Of a DNA stretch of 64,000 nt, positions 52,381 through 60,758 are shown piece by piece; positions within the stretch are counted from its first letter, which is position 1, and the number at the start of each line of letters is the position of its first letter. Source of the stretch: Mesorhizobium norvegicum. GTDB lineage: Bacteria > Pseudomonadota > Alphaproteobacteria > Rhizobiales > Rhizobiaceae. Under the pieces are notes generated by a model that was given only the letters and a program-made list of their open reading frames with translations, made no database searches and was not told the DNA's origin. Position numbers and translations under genes: made by a program. The stretch is taken from contig NZ_SMYZ01000061.1 in NCBI RefSeq assembly GCF_004919685.1, forward strand, positions 1 through 64,000, in the 5' to 3' direction.

Positions 52381-53390
52381 TGGCCACCTCCACCGGCAAG
52401 CCCGAGATGCGAGCGCAAGGTTGCGCCGCGATAACTCTCCCGAAACAGGCCGCGCCGCCTCAGCTCCGGCAAAACCAGATCGACGAAATCGTCGAGTGCG
52501 GAGAGTTGTGCCGGCATTATGATGTTGAACCCGTCGCAGCTTTTCGCCCGGAATCCTTCTTCCAAGCTGTCGGCGACGGCAGCCGGCTTACTATCGGCGA
52601 TAGACGAGACGTTCATCAGCACCTTCACAGCATCCAGATCGCGTCCACAGGCTGCGACGCGGCGCCTGAGATCGGCATAGTGAGCTTTCGCGTCGTCGAT
52701 CGGTCGCTCGTCCAGCAGGATGACATCGGCGGTGCGCGCGGCAATATCCAAGTCGGGCTCCGACAGGCCGGACAGCACCAGCACTGGCGCATCCTGCGGC
52801 GATCGTGCGACGTTCAGCGGTCCGCACACCGAAAAGAACTCGCCCTTGTGGTCGAGCAGGTGCATCTTTTCGGGATCGTGGAAGCGGCCGCCGCTCTTGT
52901 CGAACAGCAGCGCGTCCGCGTCCCAGCCCTGCCACAAGCCTTGGACGATGCTGATATATTCCTCCGTGCGGCGGCGGAAATCGCCTGACGAAAACCCCTC
53001 CGGCCGGCTGAAATTGGCCGTTTCGCGAGGGTTCTGCGCCATCGTCGCGTTCCAGCCGGTGCGGCCATGGCTGATGATGTCGAGTGAGGCGAAACGGCGC
53101 GCCAGATTGTAGGGCTGATGGGCAATGGTCGAGGCAGCGGCAACGAGGCCAATCTTGCTTGTCACTGTCGCCAGCGCGGCCAGCAAGGTCGTCGCTTCGA
53201 AGGGCATCGGACTGTTCGCTGCATCGCCATCGGACGCTGGCGCTGAATCGGCAAGCAGGACCATGTCCAGCCCGGCCGCTTCGGCCTTTTGCACGAAGCT
53301 GGCCAGATGGCTGAATTCCGCCTCTACCCCGGGATCGGCGATTCCTGACAACAGCGAAACAGCAAGATGCATTCTGGCGTTGTCGCCCAT
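52377..53390 (-). CDS. LLM-class flavin-dependent monooxygenase, short paralogue
   Basis: 337-aa member of the same group, about 80 residues shorter than its neighbour. Conserved blocks LASLDIISHGRTGWNATMAQ-like and GATLRSHLGLAG remain; the shortening affects the N-terminal part and the middle. MHLAVSLLSG at 53372 is an alternative start. With the following gene it may form a two-enzyme unit or a heterodimer as in bacterial luciferase. The substrate is unknown. Confidence 0.82.
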   Translation of the reverse strand: MGDNARMHLAVSLLSGIADPGVEAEFSHLASFVQKAEAAGLDMVLLADSAPASDGDAANSPMPFEATTLLAALATVTSKIGLVAAASTIAHQPYNLARRFASLDIISHGRTGWNATMAQNPRETANFSRPEGFSSGDFRRRTEEYISIVQGLWQGWDADALLFDKSGGRFHDPEKMHLLDHKGEFFSVCGPLNVARSPQDAPVLVLSGLSEPDLDIAARTADVILLDERPIDDAKAHYADLRRRVAACGRDLDAVKVLMNVSSIADSKPAAVADSLEEGFRAKSCDGFNIIMPAQLSALDDFVDLVLPELRRRGLFRESYRGATLRSHLGLAGGGGQ

Positions 53391-53873
53391 CGATGGTTCC
53401 TGCGAGACGAGATGGAGCTGGAACTATGTTCGCCGCCCGCAGCGAAGGCAACCGCTGGCGCTGGGCCAACTGCGGCTCACTTGCCGGCCAGCAATTAGTT
53501 TCCGGCCGGTCTGGGGGTGCGGACATTTGGACAGGTCGTATGTGCTTGCTTTGGCGGATCACACACCTCGACGATTAGCCGAAACATCAATGACTTCGTC
53601 ATCCTATGGCAGAGCAAGGAGCGAAGCGACGCGGCGCAGACCCCTGGAGCTGCTCCGCAGCCCAAGGGATCCATGCCGCGACTTCAGAGTGCTGCTGCGG
53701 TGCAGAATTCTGCTCCGCCGCACTGCTTGGTGAAGGTCGCGGCATGGATCCCAGGGTCTCCGCGACGGAGCTTCGCTCCTGCTCCGCCCTGGGATGACGA
53801 CGTTTGGGAGCTTCGGCCAATCTCGTACGCAGGCGTCAAGGATCGACCGGTGCCTTCCTTGCCGCAGGCGGTC
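53391..53873. other. 483-base intergenic region with a long imperfect palindrome
   Basis: No convincing gene. From 53598 to 53798 lies a roughly 200-bp imperfect inverted repeat: arms GTCATCCTATGGCAGAGC / GCTCCGCCCTGGGATGAC, GGATCCATGCCGCGAC / GTCGCGGCATGGATCC, with GAATTCTGC near the centre. Short ORFs across it on both strands are translations of the repeat. It separates the xdh/LLM side from the LysR/puuD side. Confidence 0.7.
53598..53798. repeat. Long imperfect palindromic repeat
   Basis: Two arms of about 90 bases pair over most of their length, including the perfect 16-base pair GGATCCATGCCGCGAC and its complement. A repeat of the type dispersed in Mesorhizobium intergenic regions; no transposase or ORF is inside. 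Confidence 0.75.
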
Positions 53874-54794
53874 CTATTTGCCAGCAAGCAGGTCGTTGAT
53901 CAGCCGCTGGCAGCGCTCGGCCATGAAGTCGAGCAGCAGCCGCACCTTCGGATCCTGCAGCTTCTTGTGCGGATAGACGGCGGCGAACTGCACCGGCGTC
54001 GGCGGGGCGCCGGGCAGGATCACCTTCAGCCGCTGGTCGCGGATGAACGGCTCGACCTCGAAGCGCGGCTTGTTGATGATGCCGCGTCCGGACAGTGCCC
54101 AGCCGGTCAGCACGTCGCCATCGTCGGTGTCGTAAGGCCCGTGCACCTCGAATTTCTGCGGGCCGGTGGGGGTCTGCAACGTCCACACATATTCGCGCGC
54201 GCCGGAGTAACGCAGCATCAGGCAGTCGTGCTTCTTGCCGATCAGTTCCTGCGGCTCAATGGGTTCGCCGCGCGCCTCGAGATATTTCGGTGCCGCCACC
54301 AGCACGCGTTCGCATTCCATGATGCCGCGCATCCTGAGGCTGGAATCCTCGATGATGCCGAGCCGGAAGGCGACGTCGATGCCTTCCTTCATGATGTCGA
54401 CATTGTGGTCGGACAGCCTCAGCCGCACCTCGATATCGGGGTATTTGTCGTGGAAGTCGGGAATGCCCGAAGCCACCAGCCGGCGGCCGAGGCCGAGCGG
54501 CGCCGTCACCTTTATGGTACCGCGCGGCTGGCCGGATAGCGCCGAGACCGCGGCTTCCGCCTCGGTGATCGCCTCCAGCACCTGCTTGGCGCCCCCGTAA
54601 AAAACCGTGCCATGCTCGGTCGGCATCAATTGCCGTGTGGTGCGGTTGAACAGCCGCACGCCCAGGTGCTTCTCCAACTCCTTGATGCGGTTGGAGGCGA
54701 CCGCCGGTGAAATGCGCATGTCGCGCCCGGCCGCCGACAGATTGCCGAGTTCGACGACGCGAACGAAGACGGCGATGTTGTCGAGATAGGCCAT
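53874..54794 (-). CDS. LysR-family transcriptional regulator, probable purine-catabolism regulator
   Basis: 306-aa LTTR. HTH residues 4-60 (IAVFVRVVELGNLSAAGRDM, SPAVASNRIKELEKHLGVRL), effector domain from about 88 (GTIKVTAPLGLG). ATG 54794 gives the standard start; three residues more are possible. It is divergent from puuD by 132 bases, so puuD and guaD are likely targets. A motif TTTTTGAAAGT followed by TCGCAC lies at about 54843-54862; a similar pair occurs upstream of puuE-uraD and uraH near 45330. Ligand unknown; urate or xanthine would be logical. Confidence 0.87.
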   Translation of the reverse strand: MAYLDNIAVFVRVVELGNLSAAGRDMRISPAVASNRIKELEKHLGVRLFNRTTRQLMPTEHGTVFYGGAKQVLEAITEAEAAVSALSGQPRGTIKVTAPLGLGRRLVASGIPDFHDKYPDIEVRLRLSDHNVDIMKEGIDVAFRLGIIEDSSLRMRGIMECERVLVAAPKYLEARGEPIEPQELIGKKHDCLMLRYSGAREYVWTLQTPTGPQKFEVHGPYDTDDGDVLTGWALSGRGIINKPRFEVEPFIRDQRLKVILPGAPPTPVQFAAVYPHKKLQDPKVRLLLDFMAERCQRLINDLLAGK

Positions 54795-54926
54795 GCGGAG
54801 CACCTTCGCCGGTTTGCAGCGATCAGCCTAGTATTTTCCATTTTTTTTTGAAAGTCATCGCACACCTCGCCTCTTTCCGTTTGCGCACGACACCGTAAAG
54901 TCGCGTCATCGGCAGGGACGACTTCA

Positions 54927-56144
54927 ATGATGGATTTCGCGATTTTCTGGGACTGGCTGAGTTTTGCCGTGCGCTGGCTGCATGTCGTCACCGGCATCGC
55001 CTGGATCGGCTCGTCCTTCTACTTCGTCGCGCTCGATCTCGGCCTGCGCCAGCGCCCGGGCATGCCTGTCGGCGCCTTCGGCGAGGAATGGCAGGTGCAT
55101 GGCGGCGGTTTCTACCACATCCAGAAATATCTGGTGGCGCCTGCCGAGATGCCGGAACACCTGACCTGGTTCAAATGGGAATCCTACGCCACCTGGCTGT
55201 CCGGCTTCGCCATGCTGTGCGTCGTCTATTATGCCGGAGCCGATCTGTTCCTGATCGATCCCAATGTGCTGCCCATGTCGGTGCCGGTCGGCATCCTGCT
55301 GTCGCTGGCAACTATCGGCGTCGGCTGGGTGGTCTATGACCTTCTGTGCCGCTCGCCGCTCGGAAAAAGCGACACCGGGTTGATGCTGGTGCTCTACTGC
55401 GTGCTGGTGTTCATCGCCTGGGGGCTGACGCATCTGTTCACCGGCCGCGCCGCCTTCCTGCATCTGGGCGCCATCACCGCCACGATCATGTCGGCCAATG
55501 TCTTCATGGTCATCATCCCCAACCAGAAGATCGTCGTCGCCGACCTCATCGCCGGCCGCAAGCCCGACCCGAAATACGGCAAGATCGCCAAGCAGCGCTC
55601 GCTCCACAACAACTATTTGACGCTGCCGGTGCTGTTCCTGATGCTGTCGAACCACTATCCCCTGGCGTTCGGCACGCAGTTCAACTGGGTCATCGCCTCG
55701 CTGGTGTTCATCATCGGCGTGCTGATTCGGCACTATTTCAACTCGATCCACGCGCGCAAAGGCAATCCGACCTGGACCTGGCTGGGAGCCCTTGTCTTGT
55801 TCATCATCATCATCTGGCTGTCGACCGCGCCGAAGGTGCTGACCGGCGAACCCAAGGAATCTGCCTCGGCGCAAATCTATGTCGCTTCAGCGCATTTCCC
55901 GGCGGTACGCGACACAGTGCTCGGCCGCTGCTCGATGTGCCATGCGGCGGAGCCGGTCTATGAGGGCATCTATCATGCACCCAAGGGTGTGATGCTCGAC
56001 ACCGACGCCGACATCGCCAACCACGCCCGCGAGATCTATCTGCAGGCCGGCCGCAGCCACGCCATGCCGCCCGCCAACGTCTCCCAGATTACCGACAAGG
56101 AGCGGGCGCTGCTGGTGGCCTGGTTCGAAGGCGCAGGGAAATAG
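54927..56144 (+). CDS. puuD: Membrane-bound urate oxidase with cytochrome c domain
   Basis: 405-aa PuuD: urate hydroxylase embedded in the inner membrane, an alternative to soluble uricase. About eight hydrophobic helices span residues 5-310, with conserved histidines in WLHVVTGIAWIG, GLTHLFTG and SLHNNYLTLPV. The C-terminal cytochrome c domain has CSMCH (C335, C338, H339) and the probable axial methionine M380 (HAMPP). Electrons from urate thus enter the respiratory chain and no peroxide is made. The ATG follows GGGACGACTTCA. One base separates it from guaD. Confidence 0.93.
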   Translation: MMDFAIFWDWLSFAVRWLHVVTGIAWIGSSFYFVALDLGLRQRPGMPVGAFGEEWQVHGGGFYHIQKYLVAPAEMPEHLTWFKWESYATWLSGFAMLCVVYYAGADLFLIDPNVLPMSVPVGILLSLATIGVGWVVYDLLCRSPLGKSDTGLMLVLYCVLVFIAWGLTHLFTGRAAFLHLGAITATIMSANVFMVIIPNQKIVVADLIAGRKPDPKYGKIAKQRSLHNNYLTLPVLFLMLSNHYPLAFGTQFNWVIASLVFIIGVLIRHYFNSIHARKGNPTWTWLGALVLFIIIIWLSTAPKVLTGEPKESASAQIYVASAHFPAVRDTVLGRCSMCHAAEPVYEGIYHAPKGVMLDTDADIANHAREIYLQAGRSHAMPPANVSQITDKERALLVAWFEGAGK

Positions 56145-56145
56145 C

Positions 56146-57459
56146 ATGACCTCCACGCTTCTGCGCGGCCGCACGCTGTCCTTTGTGCGCTGGCCCGAAA
56201 CCATCGACGACCATTCCGCCTGGCGCTACGAGGAGGATGGCGGCCTGCTGATCCGCGACGGCAGGATCGTCGCTTCGGGCACCTATGCCGAGGTCGAAAA
56301 GCAGGCCGGCGATGCAGTGAAAAAAATAGACCATCGGCCGCATCTACTGCTGCCAGGCTTCATCGATGCGCATGCGCATTTTCCGCAGATGCAGATCATC
56401 GCTTCCTATGGCGCAGAACTGCTCGACTGGCTGAACACCTATACCTTCCCGGAAGAAACGAAGTTCGCCAACGCGCAGCACGGCCGCCGCATCGCGCGGC
56501 TGTTCCTCGATGAAATGGTGCGCCACGGCACCACGACGGTTGCCGCCTATTGTTCGGTGCACAAGGCGTCAGCCGAAGCCTTCTTTGCCGAGTCGCATGA
56601 CCGCAACATGCTCAACATCGCCGGCAAGGTGATGATGGACCGCAATGCGCCCGACGGCGTGCTCGACACGCCGCAATCCGGTTATGACGACAGCAAGGCG
56701 CTGATCAAGGAATGGCACGGCAAGGGTAGGCAGCACTATGCCATCACGCCACGCTTCGCCATCACCTCGTCGCCGGAGCAAATGGAGATGGCGGGCGCGC
56801 TGTGCCGCGAACATCCCGATCTACACATGCAGACGCATCTGTCGGAAAACCACGCCGAGATCGCCTTCACGCAGGAACTCTATCCGTGGTCGCGCGACTA
56901 CACCGATGTCTACGAGCATTACGGGCTGTTGGGGCGCAAAAGCCTGTTCGGTCACTGCATTCATCTGTCCGAACGCGAGGCTGATGCACTGTCGGACTCG
57001 GGGTCGGTGGCGGTGTTCTGCCCGACCTCGAACCTGTTCCTCGGCTCCGGCCTGTTTGACTTCCAGCGCTTCCGCCGACGCGACAAGCCTATCCGTATTG
57101 CAGCCGCCACCGATGTCGGCGGCGGCACCAATTACTCCATGCTGCGCACCATGGATGAGGGCTACAAGGTGATCGCGCTGAATGGCGAGAAGCTTAACCC
57201 GTTCCAGTCCTTCTGGCAGATGACACGCGGCAATGCCGAGGCGCTGTCGGTGGCGGAAAAGATCGGCACGCTGGATGAAGGCAGCGATGCCGACATTGTC
57301 GTGCTCGACGCCAGGGCGACGCCGGCGATGCGGCTCAGGATGGAAACGGTTGAGACGCTGGCGCAGGAACTGTTTCTCCTGCAGACGCTGGGTGACGACC
57401 GCACTGTCCGCGAGGTCTATGTCGCAGGCCGGTCGGCCAAGAGCGACATGGCGAATTAG
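56146..57459 (+). CDS. guaD: Guanine deaminase
   Basis: 437-aa amidohydrolase that converts guanine to xanthine. Metal ligands are in FIDAHAHFPQ (H76, H78), HLSENHAE and the final aspartate in ATDVGGGTNYSML. The substrate loop (SRD/SPEQ area ITSSPEQMEM) is that of GuaD rather than of other amidohydrolases. It is one base downstream of puuD, and the product feeds XdhAB. Length matches E. coli GuaD. Confidence 0.93.
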   Translation: MTSTLLRGRTLSFVRWPETIDDHSAWRYEEDGGLLIRDGRIVASGTYAEVEKQAGDAVKKIDHRPHLLLPGFIDAHAHFPQMQIIASYGAELLDWLNTYTFPEETKFANAQHGRRIARLFLDEMVRHGTTTVAAYCSVHKASAEAFFAESHDRNMLNIAGKVMMDRNAPDGVLDTPQSGYDDSKALIKEWHGKGRQHYAITPRFAITSSPEQMEMAGALCREHPDLHMQTHLSENHAEIAFTQELYPWSRDYTDVYEHYGLLGRKSLFGHCIHLSEREADALSDSGSVAVFCPTSNLFLGSGLFDFQRFRRRDKPIRIAAATDVGGGTNYSMLRTMDEGYKVIALNGEKLNPFQSFWQMTRGNAEALSVAEKIGTLDEGSDADIVVLDARATPAMRLRMETVETLAQELFLLQTLGDDRTVREVYVAGRSAKSDMAN

Positions 57460-57537
57460 AGCACTACGAGGCGTTCCTTGCTTGACCCGGCGGCGGCCAT
57501 CGGTCAAAGCGTGCGGCGAAGTTGACAGGGGAACGAC

Positions 57538-58041
57538 ATGGCCGTTGCTGACGACATCGCTCTGATCAAGAGACAGGAAGAAGTCCTGGTCTTCCCCTCG
57601 TTCGACGAGGCCGTCGCTTTCAAGCTCGGTTCAGCCATCCGCGACCGGGCACTCGCCGAGAACCTGCCTGTTATCGTCGACATCAGGACCTTCGATAGGC
57701 CGCTCTTCTATGCCGCGCTGCCCGGCTCGAACGCTTCTAATCCGGACTGGGCGCGGCGCAAGATCAATGTCGTCAAGCGGTTCCTGAGAAGCACCTACCG
57801 GATGGTGCTGGAACAGCAGCGCCCCGACCGCACCTTCAAGGTCGGAGAAGGACTTGATATCACCGACTATGTGCTGGCTGGCGGCGGCTTTCCGGTCACG
57901 GTCAAAGGCGCCGGCGTCATTGGTGTGATCGCCGTCTCCGGATTGCCGGAGCGCGAGGATCATGGCGTCGTGGTCGATGCGCTGTGTCATCATTTGGGCG
58001 TCGACAAGCGCGAGCTGGCATTGCCTCGGGAAGCCGAATGA
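57538..58041 (+). CDS. UPF0303 / heme-degrading-domain-like protein
   Basis: 167-aa protein of the GlcG/HbpS-like fold (UPF0303, DUF336-related). FPSFDEAVAFKLGSAIRDRA and FPVTVKGAGVIGVIAVSGL are the conserved blocks; the last resembles the glycine-rich end of the fold. Members have been called heme-degrading, but in many genomes they occur beside dehydratase or glycolate genes with no proven activity. GGGGAACGAC lies upstream of the ATG. It is coupled to the glycerate kinase gene by ATGA. Confidence 0.75.
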   Translation: MAVADDIALIKRQEEVLVFPSFDEAVAFKLGSAIRDRALAENLPVIVDIRTFDRPLFYAALPGSNASNPDWARRKINVVKRFLRSTYRMVLEQQRPDRTFKVGEGLDITDYVLAGGGFPVTVKGAGVIGVIAVSGLPEREDHGVVVDALCHHLGVDKRELALPREAE

Positions 58042-59318
58042 CCGTGCTCGATCCCAAAACCTTCCTCACCTCCATCTTCAACGCGGCCGTCGCCGCCGCC
58101 GATCCGGAACGAACCATCAGGGATCATTTGCCGGCCAAGCCCAAGGGCCGCACCATAGTCATCGGCGCTGGGAAAGGCTCGGCGCAGATGGCGGCGGCGT
58201 TCGAGAAGGCCTGGGACGGCCCCATCGAAGGGCTGGTCGTCACCCGTTACGGCTATGGCGCAACCTGCGAGCGCATCGAGATCATCGAGGCGGCGCATCC
58301 GGTGCCGGACGCCGCCGGGCTCGAAGCCTCGCGGCGCCTGCTCGCCAAGGTCCGGGGGCTGACAGCGGACGATCTGGTCGTCGCGTTGATTTCCGGTGGC
58401 GGCTCAGCGCTTCTGCCGTCGCCGGCCGGCAGCCTGACGCTCGCCGACGAGATCGCCGTCAACGAAGCGCTGCTCGCCTCGGGCGCGCCGATCGCGGCGA
58501 TGAATACCATCCGCAAACACCTTTCCACCATCAAGGGCGGCAGGCTGGCCGCCGCGGCGTACCCGGCCAAGGTGGTGTCGCTGGTCGTTTCCGACATTCC
58601 CGGCGACAATCCGGCGCTGGTCGCTTCCGGGCCGACGGTACCGGATACCGGCAGCCGCGAAGACGCGCTGGCCTCGATATCGGCCTATGGCATGAAACTG
58701 CCGGCCGCGGTGATGGCTCACATCAATTCGTCTGCCGCCGATGCGCCAAGCCCGGATGACAAGCGCTTTTCGCGCAACGAGGTCCACCTGATCGCTTCGG
58801 CCGGCGTGTCGCTCGAGGCGGCGGCGGTGGAAGCGAAACGACAGGGCGTCGAGGCCGTTATCCTCTCCGATGCCATCGAAGGTGAGGCGCGTGAGGTCGG
58901 CGGCGTCCATGCGGCCATCGCGCGCGAAGTTGCAACGCGCAACCGGCCATTTTCGAAGCCGGTGCTGATCCTGTCCGGCGGCGAAACCACCGTGACCTTG
59001 CGCGCCCCCATTAACGGCATAAGGGGCAAGGGCGGCCGCAATTCGGAATTCCTGTTGGCCTTCGCCATCGGCGTCAATGGCGTCGACGGCATCCACGCTC
59101 TGGCCGCCGACACCGACGGCATCGACGGTTCGGAGAACAATGCCGGCGCCTTCGCCGATGGTTCGACCGTATCGCGCATGCGCGCGGCCGGTGTCGATGC
59201 CAAGGCCATGCTGGCCGGCAACAATGCCTGGACGGCCTTCAATGCCGTCGGCGATCTTTTCGTGCCTGGTCCGACCGGCACGAATGTCAACGATCTCAGG
59301 GCGATCCTGATCCGTTGA
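58038..59318 (+). CDS. Glycerate 2-kinase (MOFRL family)
   Basis: 426-aa class III glycerate kinase, also named TtuD or hydroxypyruvate reductase in old annotations. VIGAGKGSAQMAAAFE and LISGGGSALLPSPAGSLTL are the N-terminal signatures; the MOFRL domain (LSGGETTVTLRAP, GKGGRNSEFLLAFA) is at 310-420. It phosphorylates glycerate to 2-phosphoglycerate. Glyoxylate from allantoin degradation can reach glycerate through tartronate semialdehyde, so the enzyme fits this cluster. ATG 58038 overlaps the preceding stop. Confidence 0.88.
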   Translation: MTVLDPKTFLTSIFNAAVAAADPERTIRDHLPAKPKGRTIVIGAGKGSAQMAAAFEKAWDGPIEGLVVTRYGYGATCERIEIIEAAHPVPDAAGLEASRRLLAKVRGLTADDLVVALISGGGSALLPSPAGSLTLADEIAVNEALLASGAPIAAMNTIRKHLSTIKGGRLAAAAYPAKVVSLVVSDIPGDNPALVASGPTVPDTGSREDALASISAYGMKLPAAVMAHINSSAADAPSPDDKRFSRNEVHLIASAGVSLEAAAVEAKRQGVEAVILSDAIEGEAREVGGVHAAIAREVATRNRPFSKPVLILSGGETTVTLRAPINGIRGKGGRNSEFLLAFAIGVNGVDGIHALAADTDGIDGSENNAGAFADGSTVSRMRAAGVDAKAMLAGNNAWTAFNAVGDLFVPGPTGTNVNDLRAILIR

Positions 59319-59336
59319 ACCAGTCGCCGATTTGGC

Positions 59337-60758
59337 TCACACCTCGTGCAGATAGAGGTGGTAGTCCAGTTCGCTGACCGTGCGTGCCACGCGCAGATAT
59401 TCGGACTGCTTGATCGCCACGAAGGTGCGATGCAGGTCCTCGCCGAGCGCGTCTTTCAGGAACGTTGACGCCCTGGCAGCTTCGATCGCGGCGCGCCAGT
59501 CGACAGGCATCGTCGTGCGCGTGACTGCCGCCTCATAGCCGTTGCCGGTGGTTTCGGGGCCGGGATCGAGACCTTCGTCGAGGCCCTTGATGATGGCGGC
59601 GAGCACGGTCGCGGCGATCAGGTAGGGATTGGCGTCGACGCCCGACGGCCGGTGCTCGATGCGCCGGTTCTTGGCGTCGCCGGCCGGCACGCGCAGCGCC
59701 ACCGACCGGTTGTTGACGCCCCAGGTCGGCGCCACCGGCGCATAGGATTGCGAGACGAAGCGCCGCCAGGAATTGGCGTGCGGCGCAAACACCAGCATCG
59801 ATTCCGCCATCGTCTGGATCAGGCCGCCAAGTCCCTGCAGCAACGGCAGCGACCAGCTCTCGCCGCCGGCTTCGGCAAAGACGTTTCGGCCCGCCTTATC
59901 CTGCAGCGAGACATGGAAATGCATGCCCGAGCCGGCATATTTCTCGATCGGTTTGGCCATGAAGCAGGCGGTGACGCCGTGGCGGCGCGCCTGCGCCCGC
60001 ACCAGCCGCTTCAGCATGACCAGGTCGTCAGCCGCCCGCATCACATCCTTGCGGTAGTTCAGCGTCAATTCGTACTGGCCGGGCGCATATTCGGAAATCA
60101 CTGTCTCGGCCGGAATGCCTTGCGCCTTGGCGGCTGCATAGATGTCGGAGAACAGCGGCTCCATGCCGTGCAGATGATCGACGGAATAGACCTCGGTCTT
60201 GCCCGAGACGCGGCCATCGAGCACGGCGCGCGCCGGCTGCACCTTGCCGTCGGCATCGCGCTCATTGGCAAGGAGAAAAAATTCGAGTTCGAAGGCGCCG
60301 GCCGGATAAAGACCCTTGGCCGCCAGTATCTCGACCTGCCGTGCCAGCGCCAGCCGTGGGTCCGACGACATCGGCCGGCCGTCGAGCATGTACATCGCCA
60401 TCAGCAGCTGGCCGCGTGGCGGATTTGTGCCGTAGAGCGGCACCAGCGTGCCGGGGATCGGCCAGGCCCTGAGGTCGCCGTCGCCGGTCGTCCAGATCAG
60501 CCCGGTTTCGTGCACATCCTCGCCGGTGATGTCGAGGCCAAGGATCGAGATCGGCATATGGCGGCCGCCCTCGAAAATGCTCTTCAGCTCATGCCGGCGC
60601 ACGATCTTGCCGCGGCCGACGCCATTGGCATCGGTCAGCACGATATCGAAGGCTTCGATCTCGGGATGGGCGTCGAGAAAGGCTTGCGCCTCGGTGGGTG
60701 TCGAGCCCGAAGGTGAGGTCATTATAGCATTGGGATGGTCCATCGCCGCTTGTCTCAT
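59337..60758 (-). CDS. Glutamine synthetase-like ligase (GlnT/PuuA type)
   Basis: 473-aa member of the GS-type III/gamma-glutamyl ligase group. FELEFFL is the metal/ATP entrance, GSGMHFHVSLQD the glutamate loop, and NRSVALRVPAGDAKNRRIEH the ATP-binding end. It lacks the adenylylation tyrosine region of GlnA, suggesting gamma-glutamylation of an amine such as putrescine or ethylamine. ATG 60758 overlaps the aminotransferase stop (ATGA), so the two act in one pathway, probably amine degradation. Exact substrate not known. Confidence 0.85.
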   Translation of the reverse strand: MRQAAMDHPNAIMTSPSGSTPTEAQAFLDAHPEIEAFDIVLTDANGVGRGKIVRRHELKSIFEGGRHMPISILGLDITGEDVHETGLIWTTGDGDLRAWPIPGTLVPLYGTNPPRGQLLMAMYMLDGRPMSSDPRLALARQVEILAAKGLYPAGAFELEFFLLANERDADGKVQPARAVLDGRVSGKTEVYSVDHLHGMEPLFSDIYAAAKAQGIPAETVISEYAPGQYELTLNYRKDVMRAADDLVMLKRLVRAQARRHGVTACFMAKPIEKYAGSGMHFHVSLQDKAGRNVFAEAGGESWSLPLLQGLGGLIQTMAESMLVFAPHANSWRRFVSQSYAPVAPTWGVNNRSVALRVPAGDAKNRRIEHRPSGVDANPYLIAATVLAAIIKGLDEGLDPGPETTGNGYEAAVTRTTMPVDWRAAIEAARASTFLKDALGEDLHRTFVAIKQSEYLRVARTVSELDYHLYLHEV

